DNA of 5,101 nucleotides, taken from positions 1-5,101 of the forward strand of contig JAEXAG010000092.1 in the NCBI GenBank assembly GCA_023394655.1, in the 5' to 3' direction. The notes beneath the pieces were generated by a model that saw only the letters and a program-made list of their open reading frames with translations, was not told the origin of the DNA and ran no database searches. Numbering within the stretch: position 1 is the stretch's first letter; each line of letters begins with the position of its first letter. Below are positions 1 to 4,491 of the stretch, piece after piece. The stretch is from Pseudomonadota bacterium (lineage in GTDB: Bacteria; Pseudomonadota; Gammaproteobacteria; Xanthomonadales; Xanthomonadaceae). A program made the translations under genes and the position numbers.

Positions 1-597
1 GACACCTACATCCCGGAGCCGGAGCGCGACGTGGACAAGCCGTTCCTGATGCCGGTGGAAGACGTGTTCTCGATCTCGGGCCGCGGCACCGTGGTGACCG
101 GCCGCATCGAGCGCGGCATCATCAAGGTCGGTGACGAAATCGAGATCGTGGGCATCCGCCCGACGACCAAGACGACCGTGACCGGCGTCGAGATGTTCCG
201 CAAGATGCTGGACCAGGGCCAGGCGGGTGACAACGCGGGCCTGCTGCTGCGCGGCACCAAGCGCGACGAAGTGGAGCGCGGCCAGGTGCTGGCGAAGCCG
301 GGTTCGATCCAGCCGCACACCGACTTCGAAGCTGAAGTGTACGTGCTGTCGAAGGACGAAGGCGGCCGTCACACGCCGTTCTTCAAGGGCTACCGTCCGC
401 AGTTCTACTTCCGCACGACGGACATCACCGGTTCGGTGGAGCTGCCGGAAGGCGTGGAGATGGTGATGCCGGGCGACAACATCAAGATGAGCGTGTCGCT
501 GATCAACCCGGTGGCGATGGACGAAGGCCTGCGTTTCGCGATCCGCGAAGGCGGCCGCACGGTCGGCGCCGGCGTGGTGGCGAAGATCCTGAAGTAA
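1..597 (+). CDS. tuf: Elongation factor Tu, C-terminal half (5' end outside window)
   Basis: EF-Tu is the cytoplasmic GTPase that brings aminoacyl-tRNA to the ribosomal A site. The reading frame is open from the first base and ends at TAA 595-597, giving 198 residues, about half of the usual 394-396. The GTP-binding G domain lies upstream of the window. Domain 2 begins near fragment residue 12 (VDKPFLMPVEDVF) and contains GRGTVVTGRIERG at 28-40 and GVEMFRK at 62-68. Domain 3 occupies roughly residues 100-198, with HTPFFKGYRPQFYF at 124-137 and the conserved C-terminus GGRTVGAGVVAKILK. Near-identity to remembered E. coli EF-Tu makes the call secure. The downstream tRNA-Trp-secE-nusG context suggests the tufB-type copy, since many gammaproteobacteria carry a second tuf after fusA; this is inferred from position. 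An intrinsic terminator follows 55 nt after the stop. The frame is intact. Confidence 0.98.
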   Translation, partial: DTYIPEPERDVDKPFLMPVEDVFSISGRGTVVTGRIERGIIKVGDEIEIVGIRPTTKTTVTGVEMFRKMLDQGQAGDNAGLLLRGTKRDEVERGQVLAKPGSIQPHTDFEAEVYVLSKDEGGRHTPFFKGYRPQFYFRTTDITGSVELPEGVEMVMPGDNIKMSVSLINPVAMDEGLRFAIREGGRTVGAGVVAKILK

Positions 598-612
598 GGG
601 ATCGGCCTGCCA

Positions 613-632
613 GGGCGTCGCCTGCGGCGCCC
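613..632 (+). other. GC-rich hairpin just after tuf
   Basis: Bases 613-620 pair with 625-632 (GGGCGTCG with CGGCGCCC, one G-U pair), closing a CCTG tetraloop. It begins 16 nt after the tuf stop codon. No T-run follows, so it is not an intrinsic terminator by itself. It may protect the 3' end of the tuf mRNA, or it may be a chance GC-rich structure. Confidence 0.45.
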
Positions 633-652
633 CGGTGGTCAACGCCGGACAA

Positions 653-685
653 GGCAAAGGCGGCCCCGGCCGCCGTTGCCGTTTT
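653..685 (+). terminator. Rho-independent terminator of tuf
   Basis: Inverted repeat: GGCAA 653-657 pairs with TTGCC 676-680. After one A-G mismatch, GGCGGC 659-664 pairs with GCCGCC 669-674 around a CCCG tetraloop. The 11-bp, mostly GC stem is followed directly by GTTTT (681-685), the expected layout of an intrinsic terminator. It lies 55 nt past the tuf stop and 22 nt before tRNA-Trp. The T-run is short (four), so some readthrough into the tRNA is plausible. Confidence 0.75.
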
Positions 686-706
686 GAAGCAACAACCAAA
701 ATCCGT

Positions 707-782
<76 letters not shown>

Positions 783-784
783 TC

Positions 785-827
785 CATCCCGGTCGCGGGA
801 TGTGCGGAAGGCGCATCGCGCATCCGC
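785..827 (+). other. Two tandem hairpins between tRNA-Trp and secE
   Basis: Hairpin 1: CATCCCG 785-791 pairs with CGGGATG 796-802 around a GTCG tetraloop, starting two bases after the tRNA CCA. Hairpin 2: GCGGA 804-808 pairs with TCCGC 823-827, enclosing GCGC 811-814 with GCGC 818-821. There is no T-run, so they do not look like terminators. If tRNA-Trp and secE share a transcript, they would lie at the processing junction and would leave a structured 5' end on the secE mRNA. The pairing is seen directly; the role is inferred. Confidence 0.5.
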
Positions 828-836
828 TGGTCAATC

Positions 837-841
837 GAGGA
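837..841 (+). promoter_or_regulatory. secE ribosome binding site
   Basis: GAGGA lies 11 nt upstream of GTG 853. It is the only Shine-Dalgarno-like sequence near the open frame and decides the start: the upstream in-frame GTG at 802 has none and sits inside a hairpin. Confidence 0.6.
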
Positions 842-852
842 ACTCGCGGCTC

Positions 853-1233
853 GTGAACAGCAAGGTCGTCTCCGACAAGCATGGCGCTTCCAGCGCCGAC
901 ATCGCCAAGTTCGTGATCGCCGGCCTGCTGGTGGCAGCCGGCTTGTTCGCGTTCTACTGGTTCTCCGGCCAGTGGGCGACCTGGATGCGCGTCGGGGCGG
1001 TGATCGCCGGCCTCGTGCTGGGCGGCATCGTCTTCATGGCTTCCAGCAAGGGGCCGAAGCTGCGCGAGTTCTTCAGCGAAACGCGTTTCGAACTGCGCAA
1101 GGTGGTCTGGCCGACCCGCCAGGAAACCATGCGCACGACCTGGATCGTGATGATCGTGGTGGTCATCGTCAGCCTGATCCTTGGCGGCTTCGACCTGGTG
1201 ATCTCGCAGCTCACCAAGCTGTTGTGGCGCTGA
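853..1233 (+). CDS. secE: Preprotein translocase subunit SecE
   Basis: SecE is the essential inner-membrane subunit that clamps the SecY channel in the SecYEG translocon. The product from GTG 853 is 126 residues, close to the 127 of E. coli SecE and, as there, has three membrane segments: about 20-38 (FVIAGLLVAAGLFAFYWF), 44-64 and 97-120. Between the second and third lies the family's signature cytoplasmic amphipathic helix, FFSETRFELRKVVWPTRQET (73-92), the part essential in all SecE proteins. The frame stays open upstream to GTG 802, which would add 17 residues, but that start lacks a ribosome binding site. MNSK... also resembles the N-terminus I remember for xanthomonad SecE. The stop lies 16 nt before nusG, so the two are almost surely co-transcribed, as in most bacteria. 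Confidence 0.95.
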   Translation: MNSKVVSDKHGASSADIAKFVIAGLLVAAGLFAFYWFSGQWATWMRVGAVIAGLVLGGIVFMASSKGPKLREFFSETRFELRKVVWPTRQETMRTTWIVMIVVVIVSLILGGFDLVISQLTKLLWR

Positions 1234-1235
1234 GC

Positions 1236-1249
1236 AGGATAGGAAAGGA
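1236..1249 (+). promoter_or_regulatory. Three overlapping Shine-Dalgarno-like cores before nusG
   Basis: AGGA 1236-1239, AGGA 1241-1244 and AAGGA 1245-1249 lie directly before the tandem ATG codons at 1250 and 1253. AGGA 1241-1244 gives spacings of 5 and 8 nt to the two ATGs. The 8-nt spacing mildly favours the second, but either start can be served. Confidence 0.6.
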
Positions 1250-1834
1250 ATGATGGTGGAAGCGATTTCGACCGACAACAAGCGCTGGTACGTGGTGCAC
1301 GCCTATTCCGGCTTCGAGAAGTCGGTGGCGCAGGCGCTGCGTGACCGCATCGCCCGGCTCGAGATGCAGGAGCGCTTCGGCGACGTCATCGTCCCCACCG
1401 AGGAAGTGGTGGAGATGCGCGGTGGCCAGAAGCGCCGCTCCGAGCGCAAGTTCTTCCCGGGCTACGTGCTGGTGCAGATCGCCACGCATGATGAGGGCGG
1501 CATTCCGCGCATCGACAACGAATCCTGGCATCTGGTCAAGGAAACGCCACGCGTGATGGGCTTCATCGGCGGCACCGCCGACAAGCCGCTGCCGATCAGC
1601 GACCGCGAGGCCGACACCATCCTGCAGCGCGTGCAGGACGGCGTCGAGAAGCCGCGCCCGAAGGTGCTGTTCGAACCGGGCGAGATGGTGCGCGTCACCG
1701 ACGGCCCGTTCAACGACTTCAACGGCGTGGTCGAGGAAGTCAACTACGAGAAGAGCCGCGTTCGCGTGGCGGTGCTCATCTTCGGGCGTTCCACCCCGGT
1801 GGAACTCGAATTCGGCCAGGTCGAGAAGGCCTGA
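1250..1834 (+). CDS. nusG: Transcription termination/antitermination factor NusG
   Basis: NusG binds RNA polymerase through its N-terminal NGN domain. Its C-terminal KOW domain contacts Rho, or ribosomal protein S10 for transcription-translation coupling. The 194-residue product has the NGN domain at about 11-125, with RWYVVHAYSGFEKSVAQALR (12-31), VPTEEVVEMRGGQKR (48-62) and KFFPGYVLVQ (67-76). A linker follows, then the KOW domain at 142-194 (GEMVRVTDGPFNDFNGVVEE, then FGRSTPVELEFGQVEKA). Start: two consecutive ATG codons at 1250 and 1253. The first is given here; the second would remove one residue. It is longer than the 181 residues of E. coli NusG because of a few extra N-terminal residues and about nine extra residues (EGGIPRIDN, 82-90) between NGN strands. 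I believe xanthomonads share this insertion, but did not check. Confidence 0.97.
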   Translation: MMVEAISTDNKRWYVVHAYSGFEKSVAQALRDRIARLEMQERFGDVIVPTEEVVEMRGGQKRRSERKFFPGYVLVQIATHDEGGIPRIDNESWHLVKETPRVMGFIGGTADKPLPISDREADTILQRVQDGVEKPRPKVLFEPGEMVRVTDGPFNDFNGVVEEVNYEKSRVRVAVLIFGRSTPVELEFGQVEKA

Positions 1835-1844
1835 CCAAGCAAGC

Positions 1845-1872
1845 GGAAGCCCTCGCCGTGGCGCGGGCTTCC
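1845..1872 (+). other. Strong hairpin in the nusG-rplK spacer, possible weak terminator
   Basis: GGAAGCCC 1845-1852 pairs perfectly with GGGCTTCC 1865-1872. After a single mismatch, CGC 1854-1856 pairs with GCG 1861-1863 around loop CGTG. It starts 10 nt past the nusG stop. What follows is TGGTTCAACC rather than a T-run, so efficient intrinsic termination is unlikely. It could be a partial terminator or a 3' end protector separating secE-nusG from rplK-rplA transcripts. Confidence 0.5.
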
Positions 1873-1885
1873 TGGTTCAACCAAC

Positions 1886-1938
1886 GGAGAAGTCCCGCAG
1901 CGGCAACGCGTGCAGACGCTTGAACTCCAGGAGAAGTC
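1886..1938 (+). promoter_or_regulatory. rplK leader: candidate L1 repressor site and ribosome binding site
   Basis: The rplK Shine-Dalgarno AGGAG (1929-1933) is 8 nt before GTG 1942. Upstream, GGAG 1886-1889 can pair with CTCC 1925-1928 and GTC 1892-1894 with GAC 1915-1917. The asymmetric internal loop between them is AA on one side and seven bases on the other. GCA 1897-1899 can pair with TGC 1911-1913 further in. In E. coli, L1 represses rplK-rplA by binding a short helix with an asymmetric loop just before rplK; the position and shape here fit, but I could not match a consensus. The nonamer GGAGAAGTC occurs twice, at 1886-1894 and at 1930-1938 over the ribosome binding site. Confidence 0.4.
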
Positions 1939-1941
1939 AAC

Positions 1942-2370
1942 GTGGCAAAGAAAGTCATCGGCTACATCAAGCTGCAGGTGAAGGCCGGCCAGGCCAACCC
2001 CTCGCCGCCGGTCGGCCCCGCACTGGGCCAGCGCGGCCTGAACATCATGGAATTCTGCAAGGCCTTCAACGCCGCCACGCAGAAGATGGAGCCGGGCTTG
2101 CCGATCCCGACCGTGATCACCGCCTATTCCGACCGTACCTTCACCTTCATCACCAAGACCCCGCCTGCCGCGGTCCTGCTGAAGAAGATCTCCGGCGTGC
2201 AGACCGGTTCGGCCAAGCCCAACACCCAGAAGGTGGGCAAGGTCAGCCGTGCGCAGCTGGAAGAGATCGCGAAGATGAAGGAACCCGACCTGACCGCGGC
2301 CGATCTGGACGCGGCGGTCCGCACCATCGCGGGCTCGGCCCGTTCGATGGGCCTGACGGTGGAGGAATAA
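1942..2370 (+). CDS. rplK: 50S ribosomal protein L11
   Basis: L11 binds 23S rRNA at the GTPase-associated centre together with the L10-L12 stalk. It takes part in factor-dependent GTP hydrolysis and in RelA activation on stalled ribosomes. The 142-residue product has the same length as E. coli L11. The N-terminal domain (1-70) carries the flexible proline segment ANPSPPVGPALGQ (18-30) and NIMEFCKAFN (34-43). The rRNA-binding C-terminal domain carries TKTPPAAVLLKK (71-82) and ends GSARSMGLTVEE (131-142). The start is GTG 1942, chosen because AGGAG lies 8 nt upstream and the product begins with the canonical MAKKV. The gene is separated from nusG by 107 nt and from rplA by only 4 nt, forming the classic rplKA unit regulated by L1 in E. 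coli. No anomaly seen. Confidence 0.98.
   Translation: MAKKVIGYIKLQVKAGQANPSPPVGPALGQRGLNIMEFCKAFNAATQKMEPGLPIPTVITAYSDRTFTFITKTPPAAVLLKKISGVQTGSAKPNTQKVGKVSRAQLEEIAKMKEPDLTAADLDAAVRTIAGSARSMGLTVEE
2361..2365 (+). promoter_or_regulatory. rplA ribosome binding site inside the end of rplK
   Basis: GGAGG lies within the last sense codons of rplK (the Glu-Glu end), 9 nt before ATG 2375. A ribosome finishing rplK therefore uncovers it, which predicts translational coupling of rplA to rplK. Such coupling lets a single L1 site upstream of rplK control both proteins in E. coli. Confidence 0.8.
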
Positions 2371-2374
2371 GAAC

Positions 2375-3073
2375 ATGGCACTGACCAAGCGACAGAAGGC
2401 GATTGCCGCGGCCGTGGAGCCGGGCAAGGCCTATTCGATTGACGAAGCCCTGAAGATCGTCAAGGACCACAGCAAGACCAAGTTCGTCGAAGCCGTCGAC
2501 GTGGCCGTCCGCCTCGGCGTTGACGCGCGCAAGTCCGACCAGCAGGTGCGCGGCTCGACCGTGCTGCCGCAGGGCACCGGCAAGACCGTTCGCGTGGCGG
2601 TGTTCGTGCCGGCCGGCGCCAAGGCCGACGAGGCCCTGGCCGCGGGTGCCGATGCCGTGGGCATGGACGACCTGGCCGAGAAGATGCAGGGCGGCGACCT
2701 CAACTACGACGTGGTCATCGCCACGCCGGACGCGATGCGCGTGGTCGGCAAGCTCGGCACCGTGCTTGGTCCGCGCGGCCTGATGCCGAACCCGAAGGTC
2801 GGCACCGTCTCCCCGAACCCGGGCGAAGCGGTGAAGAACGCCAAGGGCGGCCAGGTGCGCTACCGCACCGACAAGGCCGGCATCATCCACTGCACGATCG
2901 GCAAGGCCGATTTCGACAGCGAGAAGCTGAAGGAAAACCTGACCGCGCTGCTGGCCGACCTGATCAAGGCGAAGCCGGCCGCCGCCAAGGGCACCTACCT
3001 GCAGAAGATCGCGATCAGCTCGACCATGGGGCCGGGCGTGATCGTCGACCAGTCCTCGCTGGCACTGAAGTAA
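2375..3073 (+). CDS. rplA: 50S ribosomal protein L1
   Basis: L1 forms the mobile L1 stalk of the 50S subunit, binds 23S rRNA helices 76-78 and helps move deacylated tRNA out of the E site. It is also the translational repressor of its own operon in E. coli. The 232-residue product matches the E. coli length (234). Domain I is made of residues from both ends and domain II is inserted between them. Signature LGPRGLMPNPKVGTV is at 131-145, with GGQVRYRTDKAGIIHCTIGK at 158-177. The C-terminal STMGPGVIVD (216-225), which returns to domain I, contributes to RNA binding. ATG 2375 lies 4 nt after the rplK stop and is served by a ribosome binding site inside rplK. The sequence is conserved throughout and intact. 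Confidence 0.98.
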   Translation: MALTKRQKAIAAAVEPGKAYSIDEALKIVKDHSKTKFVEAVDVAVRLGVDARKSDQQVRGSTVLPQGTGKTVRVAVFVPAGAKADEALAAGADAVGMDDLAEKMQGGDLNYDVVIATPDAMRVVGKLGTVLGPRGLMPNPKVGTVSPNPGEAVKNAKGGQVRYRTDKAGIIHCTIGKADFDSEKLKENLTALLADLIKAKPAAAKGTYLQKIAISSTMGPGVIVDQSSLALK

Positions 3074-3086
3074 GAAAGATTTGAAG

Positions 3087-3110
3087 GCGACGCGGCGGCC
3101 CGGCCGTCGC
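3087..3110 (+). other. GC-rich hairpin after rplA
   Basis: GCGACG 3087-3092 pairs with CGTCGC 3105-3110 around a GC-rich 12-base loop that can fold in alternative registers. It begins 13 nt after the rplA stop and is not followed by T residues. It is probably a 3' stabilising structure or the outer edge of the rplJ leader; no terminator is claimed. Confidence 0.45.
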
Positions 3111-3122
3111 GAAGCCATCAAA

Positions 3123-3245
3123 GACCGCAGGTGCGGAAAGCGCGCATCGACGACGGGCACGGAAGCTCGGCACGGCAGGGAATCGCCGTCGATGAAAGCG
3201 GATCGGCTTAATCAGCTTCGCGAGAAGCCGCCTGCGCAGATGGTC
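3123..3245 (+). promoter_or_regulatory. Ribosomal protein L10 leader (L10-L12 autoregulatory site with kink-turn)
   Basis: GACC 3123-3126 pairs with GGTC 3242-3245, and GCAGG 3127-3131 pairs with CCTGC 3231-3235. A six-base bulge GCAGAT (3236-3241) sits on the 3' strand between the two helices. I remember the same arrangement in the E. coli L10 leader (GACCGCAGG with CCTGCGTAGACGGT), where the L10(L12)4 complex binds a kink-turn and represses rplJ-rplL translation. The CTTAATC motif of that leader is present at 3207-3213. Inside the closing helix are an 8-bp helix (CATCGACG 3145-3152 with CGTCGATG 3187-3194) and a hairpin (CGGCTT 3204-3209 with AAGCCG 3225-3230) that stacks directly on the closing stem. 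The match to the known leader is from memory. Confidence 0.82.
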
Positions 3246-3248
3246 GCC

Positions 3249-3362
3249 CTTCTGGAGTTTCACGGGTTGTCCCGGTTCAGAAGCGCACCACGGGATGCCG
3301 ATGCATCCCCGGTACCACGGAAGGTATCGCCAAGTCCCGCCGGCCGCTGGAGCGGCAGGTGG
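3249..3362 (+). promoter_or_regulatory. Four consecutive hairpins between the L10 site and the rplJ start
   Basis: In order: (1) CTTCTG 3249-3254 with CAGAAG 3278-3283, enclosing CGGG 3263-3266 with CCCG 3271-3274. (2) GGGATGC 3292-3298 with GCATCCC 3303-3309, loop CGAT. (3) GGTACC 3311-3316 with GGTATC 3323-3328, one G-U pair. (4) CCGCC 3337-3341 with GGTGG 3358-3362, a G-A mismatch, then GCCGC 3343-3347 with GCGGC 3352-3356 around TGGA. The rplJ ribosome binding site follows 10 nt later in a stretch without obvious pairing. These hairpins probably carry the signal from the upstream L10 site to the start region. Pairings are seen; function is inferred. Confidence 0.55.
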
Positions 3363-3372
3363 AAATCCCAAC

Positions 3373-3377
3373 AGGAG
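3373..3377 (+). promoter_or_regulatory. rplJ ribosome binding site
   Basis: AGGAG lies 5 nt before ATG 3383. It fixes the start: the frame is open further upstream to 3359, but only MALNLSQ... at 3383 has a ribosome binding site and matches the L10 family N-terminus. Confidence 0.8.
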
Positions 3378-3382
3378 TGCTT

Positions 3383-3922
3383 ATGGCTCTGAATCTGTCC
3401 CAAAAGAAAGACGTCGTTGCCGAAGTCGCGGAAATCGCCGGCAAGGCGCACTCCCTGATCGCAGCCGAATACGCGGGCACCACGGTCGACCAGTTGACCG
3501 CGATGCGCAAGAAGGCGCGCGAGACCGGCGTGTACTTGAAAGTCATCAAGAACACCCTGGCCGTGCGTGCCGTTGAAGGCACCGAGTTCGACGTGGCGAA
3601 AGACTCGCTCGTCGGCCCGCTGCTTTACGCGTTCTCGACCGAGGAGCCCGGCGCCGCCGGTCGCCTGATCAAGGAGTTCGCCAAGGGCAACGACAAACTG
3701 CAGCCGAAGGTGGTCGTGGTCGGCGGTCAGCAGTACCCCGCCAGCCATGTCGAAGTGCTGGCCTCGCTGCCGACCCTCGAGCAGGCGCTGGGCATGCTGG
3801 CCCGCGTGCTGGCCGAGCCGGCTTCCATGTTCGCCCGCGCCGTCAAGGCCGTGGCCGACAAGGAAGGTGGCGATGCCGCCGCCGCGCCGGCCGAAGGCGA
3901 AGCGCAGGCCGAACCGGCCTGA
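3383..3922 (+). CDS. rplJ: 50S ribosomal protein L10
   Basis: L10 anchors the L7/L12 dimers to 23S rRNA at the base of the 50S stalk, and in complex with L12 represses its own translation. The product is 179 residues; E. coli L10 has 165. The rRNA-binding N-terminal domain spans about 1-125, with MALNLSQKKDVVAEV at the start, VYLKVIKNTLAVRAV at 50-64 and SLVGPLLYAFS at 75-85. The C-terminal helix that carries L12 dimers begins near SLPTLEQALGMLARVL (128-143) and runs to about 161. Its length is close to that of E. coli, which suggests two L12 dimers rather than three (inference). Residues 162-179 form an extra Ala/Glu/Gly/Pro-rich tail (GGDAAAAPAEGEAQAEPA) that accounts for most of the added length. 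The gene is 55 nt ahead of rplL, so the two are co-expressed. Confidence 0.97.
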   Translation: MALNLSQKKDVVAEVAEIAGKAHSLIAAEYAGTTVDQLTAMRKKARETGVYLKVIKNTLAVRAVEGTEFDVAKDSLVGPLLYAFSTEEPGAAGRLIKEFAKGNDKLQPKVVVVGGQQYPASHVEVLASLPTLEQALGMLARVLAEPASMFARAVKAVADKEGGDAAAAPAEGEAQAEPA

Positions 3923-3965
3923 TCGCCACCCCGGTTACATCCAAACAACCCAATCCAAGAAACCA

Positions 3966-3970
3966 CGGAG
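3966..3970 (+). promoter_or_regulatory. rplL ribosome binding site in an open spacer
   Basis: CGGAG lies 7 nt before ATG 3978. The whole 55-nt spacer 3923-3977 is rich in A and C, contains only seven G residues and shows no stable inverted repeat. This should keep the site accessible and suits the high, independent initiation needed for about four L7/L12 copies per ribosome. Confidence 0.7.
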
Positions 3971-3977
3971 TTAATCC

Positions 3978-4349
3978 ATGTCTCTCACCAACGAACAGAT
4001 CGTCGACGCGATCGCCGAAAAGAACCTGATGGAAGTGATGGAGCTGGTCAAGGCCATCGAAGAGAAGTTCGGCGTTTCCGCCGCCGCCCCGGTTGCCGTC
4101 GCCGCCGGCCCGGCCGCCGCCGGCCCGGTCGAAGAGCAGACCGAGTTCAACGTCATCCTGAAGGCCGCCGGCGATAAGAAGGTCGAGGTCATCAAGGCCG
4201 TGCGTGCCATCACCGGCTTGGGCCTGAAGGAAGCCAAGGACCTGGTCGAAGGCGCCCCGCAGACCGTGAAGGAAGGCGCTTCGAAGGAAGACGCCGAGAA
4301 GATGAAGAAGGATCTGGAAGCCGCTGGCGCCCAGGTCGAACTCAAGTAA
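3978..4349 (+). CDS. rplL: 50S ribosomal protein L7/L12
   Basis: L7/L12 is the multi-copy stalk protein that recruits translational GTPases (EF-Tu, EF-G, IF2, RF3) and stimulates their GTP hydrolysis. The 123-residue product matches the family length (about 120). Residues 1-33 form the dimerisation and L10-binding domain (MSLTNEQIVDAI, then ELVKAIEEKFGV). Residues 34-52 are the flexible Ala/Gly/Pro hinge, which includes the repeat AAGPA-AAGPV. Residues 53-123 are the globular C-terminal domain, with EFNVIL (56-61) and the factor-binding helices VIKAVRAITGLGLKEAKDLV (71-90). The protein lacks Cys, Trp, Tyr and His, as is common in this family. It is the last ribosomal protein gene before the rplL-rpoB attenuation region. 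Confidence 0.98.
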   Translation: MSLTNEQIVDAIAEKNLMEVMELVKAIEEKFGVSAAAPVAVAAGPAAAGPVEEQTEFNVILKAAGDKKVEVIKAVRAITGLGLKEAKDLVEGAPQTVKEGASKEDAEKMKKDLEAAGAQVELK

Positions 4350-4359
4350 GTGCGAACCG

Positions 4360-4381
4360 GTCGCCGCGAAACATCGGCGAC
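4360..4381 (+). other. Hairpin just after rplL
   Basis: GTCGCCG 4360-4366 pairs perfectly with CGGCGAC 4375-4381 around an 8-base loop (CGAAACAT), starting 11 nt after the rplL stop. Only TT follows, so it is not a strong terminator alone. It may define or protect the 3' end of the rplJ-rplL message. Confidence 0.5.
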
Positions 4382-4392
4382 TTCCAGGGGCT

Positions 4393-4430
4393 GGGGACGC
4401 TGAAACGTCCCCGGCCTTTGGCCGTTTCAT
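4393..4430 (+). terminator. Candidate attenuator between rplL and rpoB
   Basis: Two mutually exclusive folds share bases 4402-4412. Fold A: GGGGACG 4393-4399 with CGTCCCC 4406-4412, loop CTGAAA; it can be followed by a small GGCC-TTT-GGCC hairpin at 4413-4423. Fold B: GAAACG 4402-4407 with CGTTTC 4423-4428, enclosing GCC 4414-4416 with GGC 4420-4422. The 3' end of fold B is T-containing (CGTTTCAT). In E. coli a partial terminator at this place lowers rpoBC expression relative to rplJL. The T-run here is weak, so termination would be partial at best. Confidence 0.45.
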
Positions 4431-4433
4431 GAC

Positions 4434-4449
4434 CCGGCGTTCGCGCCGG
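4434..4449 (+). other. Perfect hairpin with TTCG loop
   Basis: CCGGCG 4434-4439 pairs with CGCCGG 4444-4449 around TTCG. It lies directly after the attenuator candidate. The loop is closed by G-C rather than the extra-stable C-G, but all six stem pairs are G-C. No T-run follows. Confidence 0.5.
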
Positions 4450-4491
4450 CCGCCTGCAAGGCTCTCCGGGGCCTCGGGGCGGGCAACAACC

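Noticed and set aside
676..702. Possible promoter TTGCCG ... CAAAAT before tRNA-Trp
   Set aside because: The spacer is only 15 nt, both hexamers match poorly, the -35 overlaps the tuf terminator stem, and the start would fall inside the tRNA.
802..852. Upstream GTG start for secE adding 17 residues
   Set aside because: No ribosome binding site precedes it, it lies within a hairpin, and the extension does not look like a SecE N-terminus. GTG 853 has GAGGA upstream.
3081..3109. TTGAAG after rplA as a -35 of an internal rplJ promoter
   Set aside because: The sequence at the -10 distance is GC-rich with no TATAAT-like element.
2243..3160. Long open frame on the minus strand (about 305 codons) opposite rplA, and similar ones at 1744-2427 and 3843-4616
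   Set aside because: They lie antisense to strongly conserved ribosomal protein genes, and their products look like composition-driven Ala/Arg/Gly/His-rich sequence without family features. GC-rich codon bias commonly creates such frames.
3359..3382. Upstream start for rplJ adding eight residues
   Set aside because: It falls inside the last leader hairpin and lacks a ribosome binding site. ATG 3383 has AGGAG and gives the canonical MALNL start.
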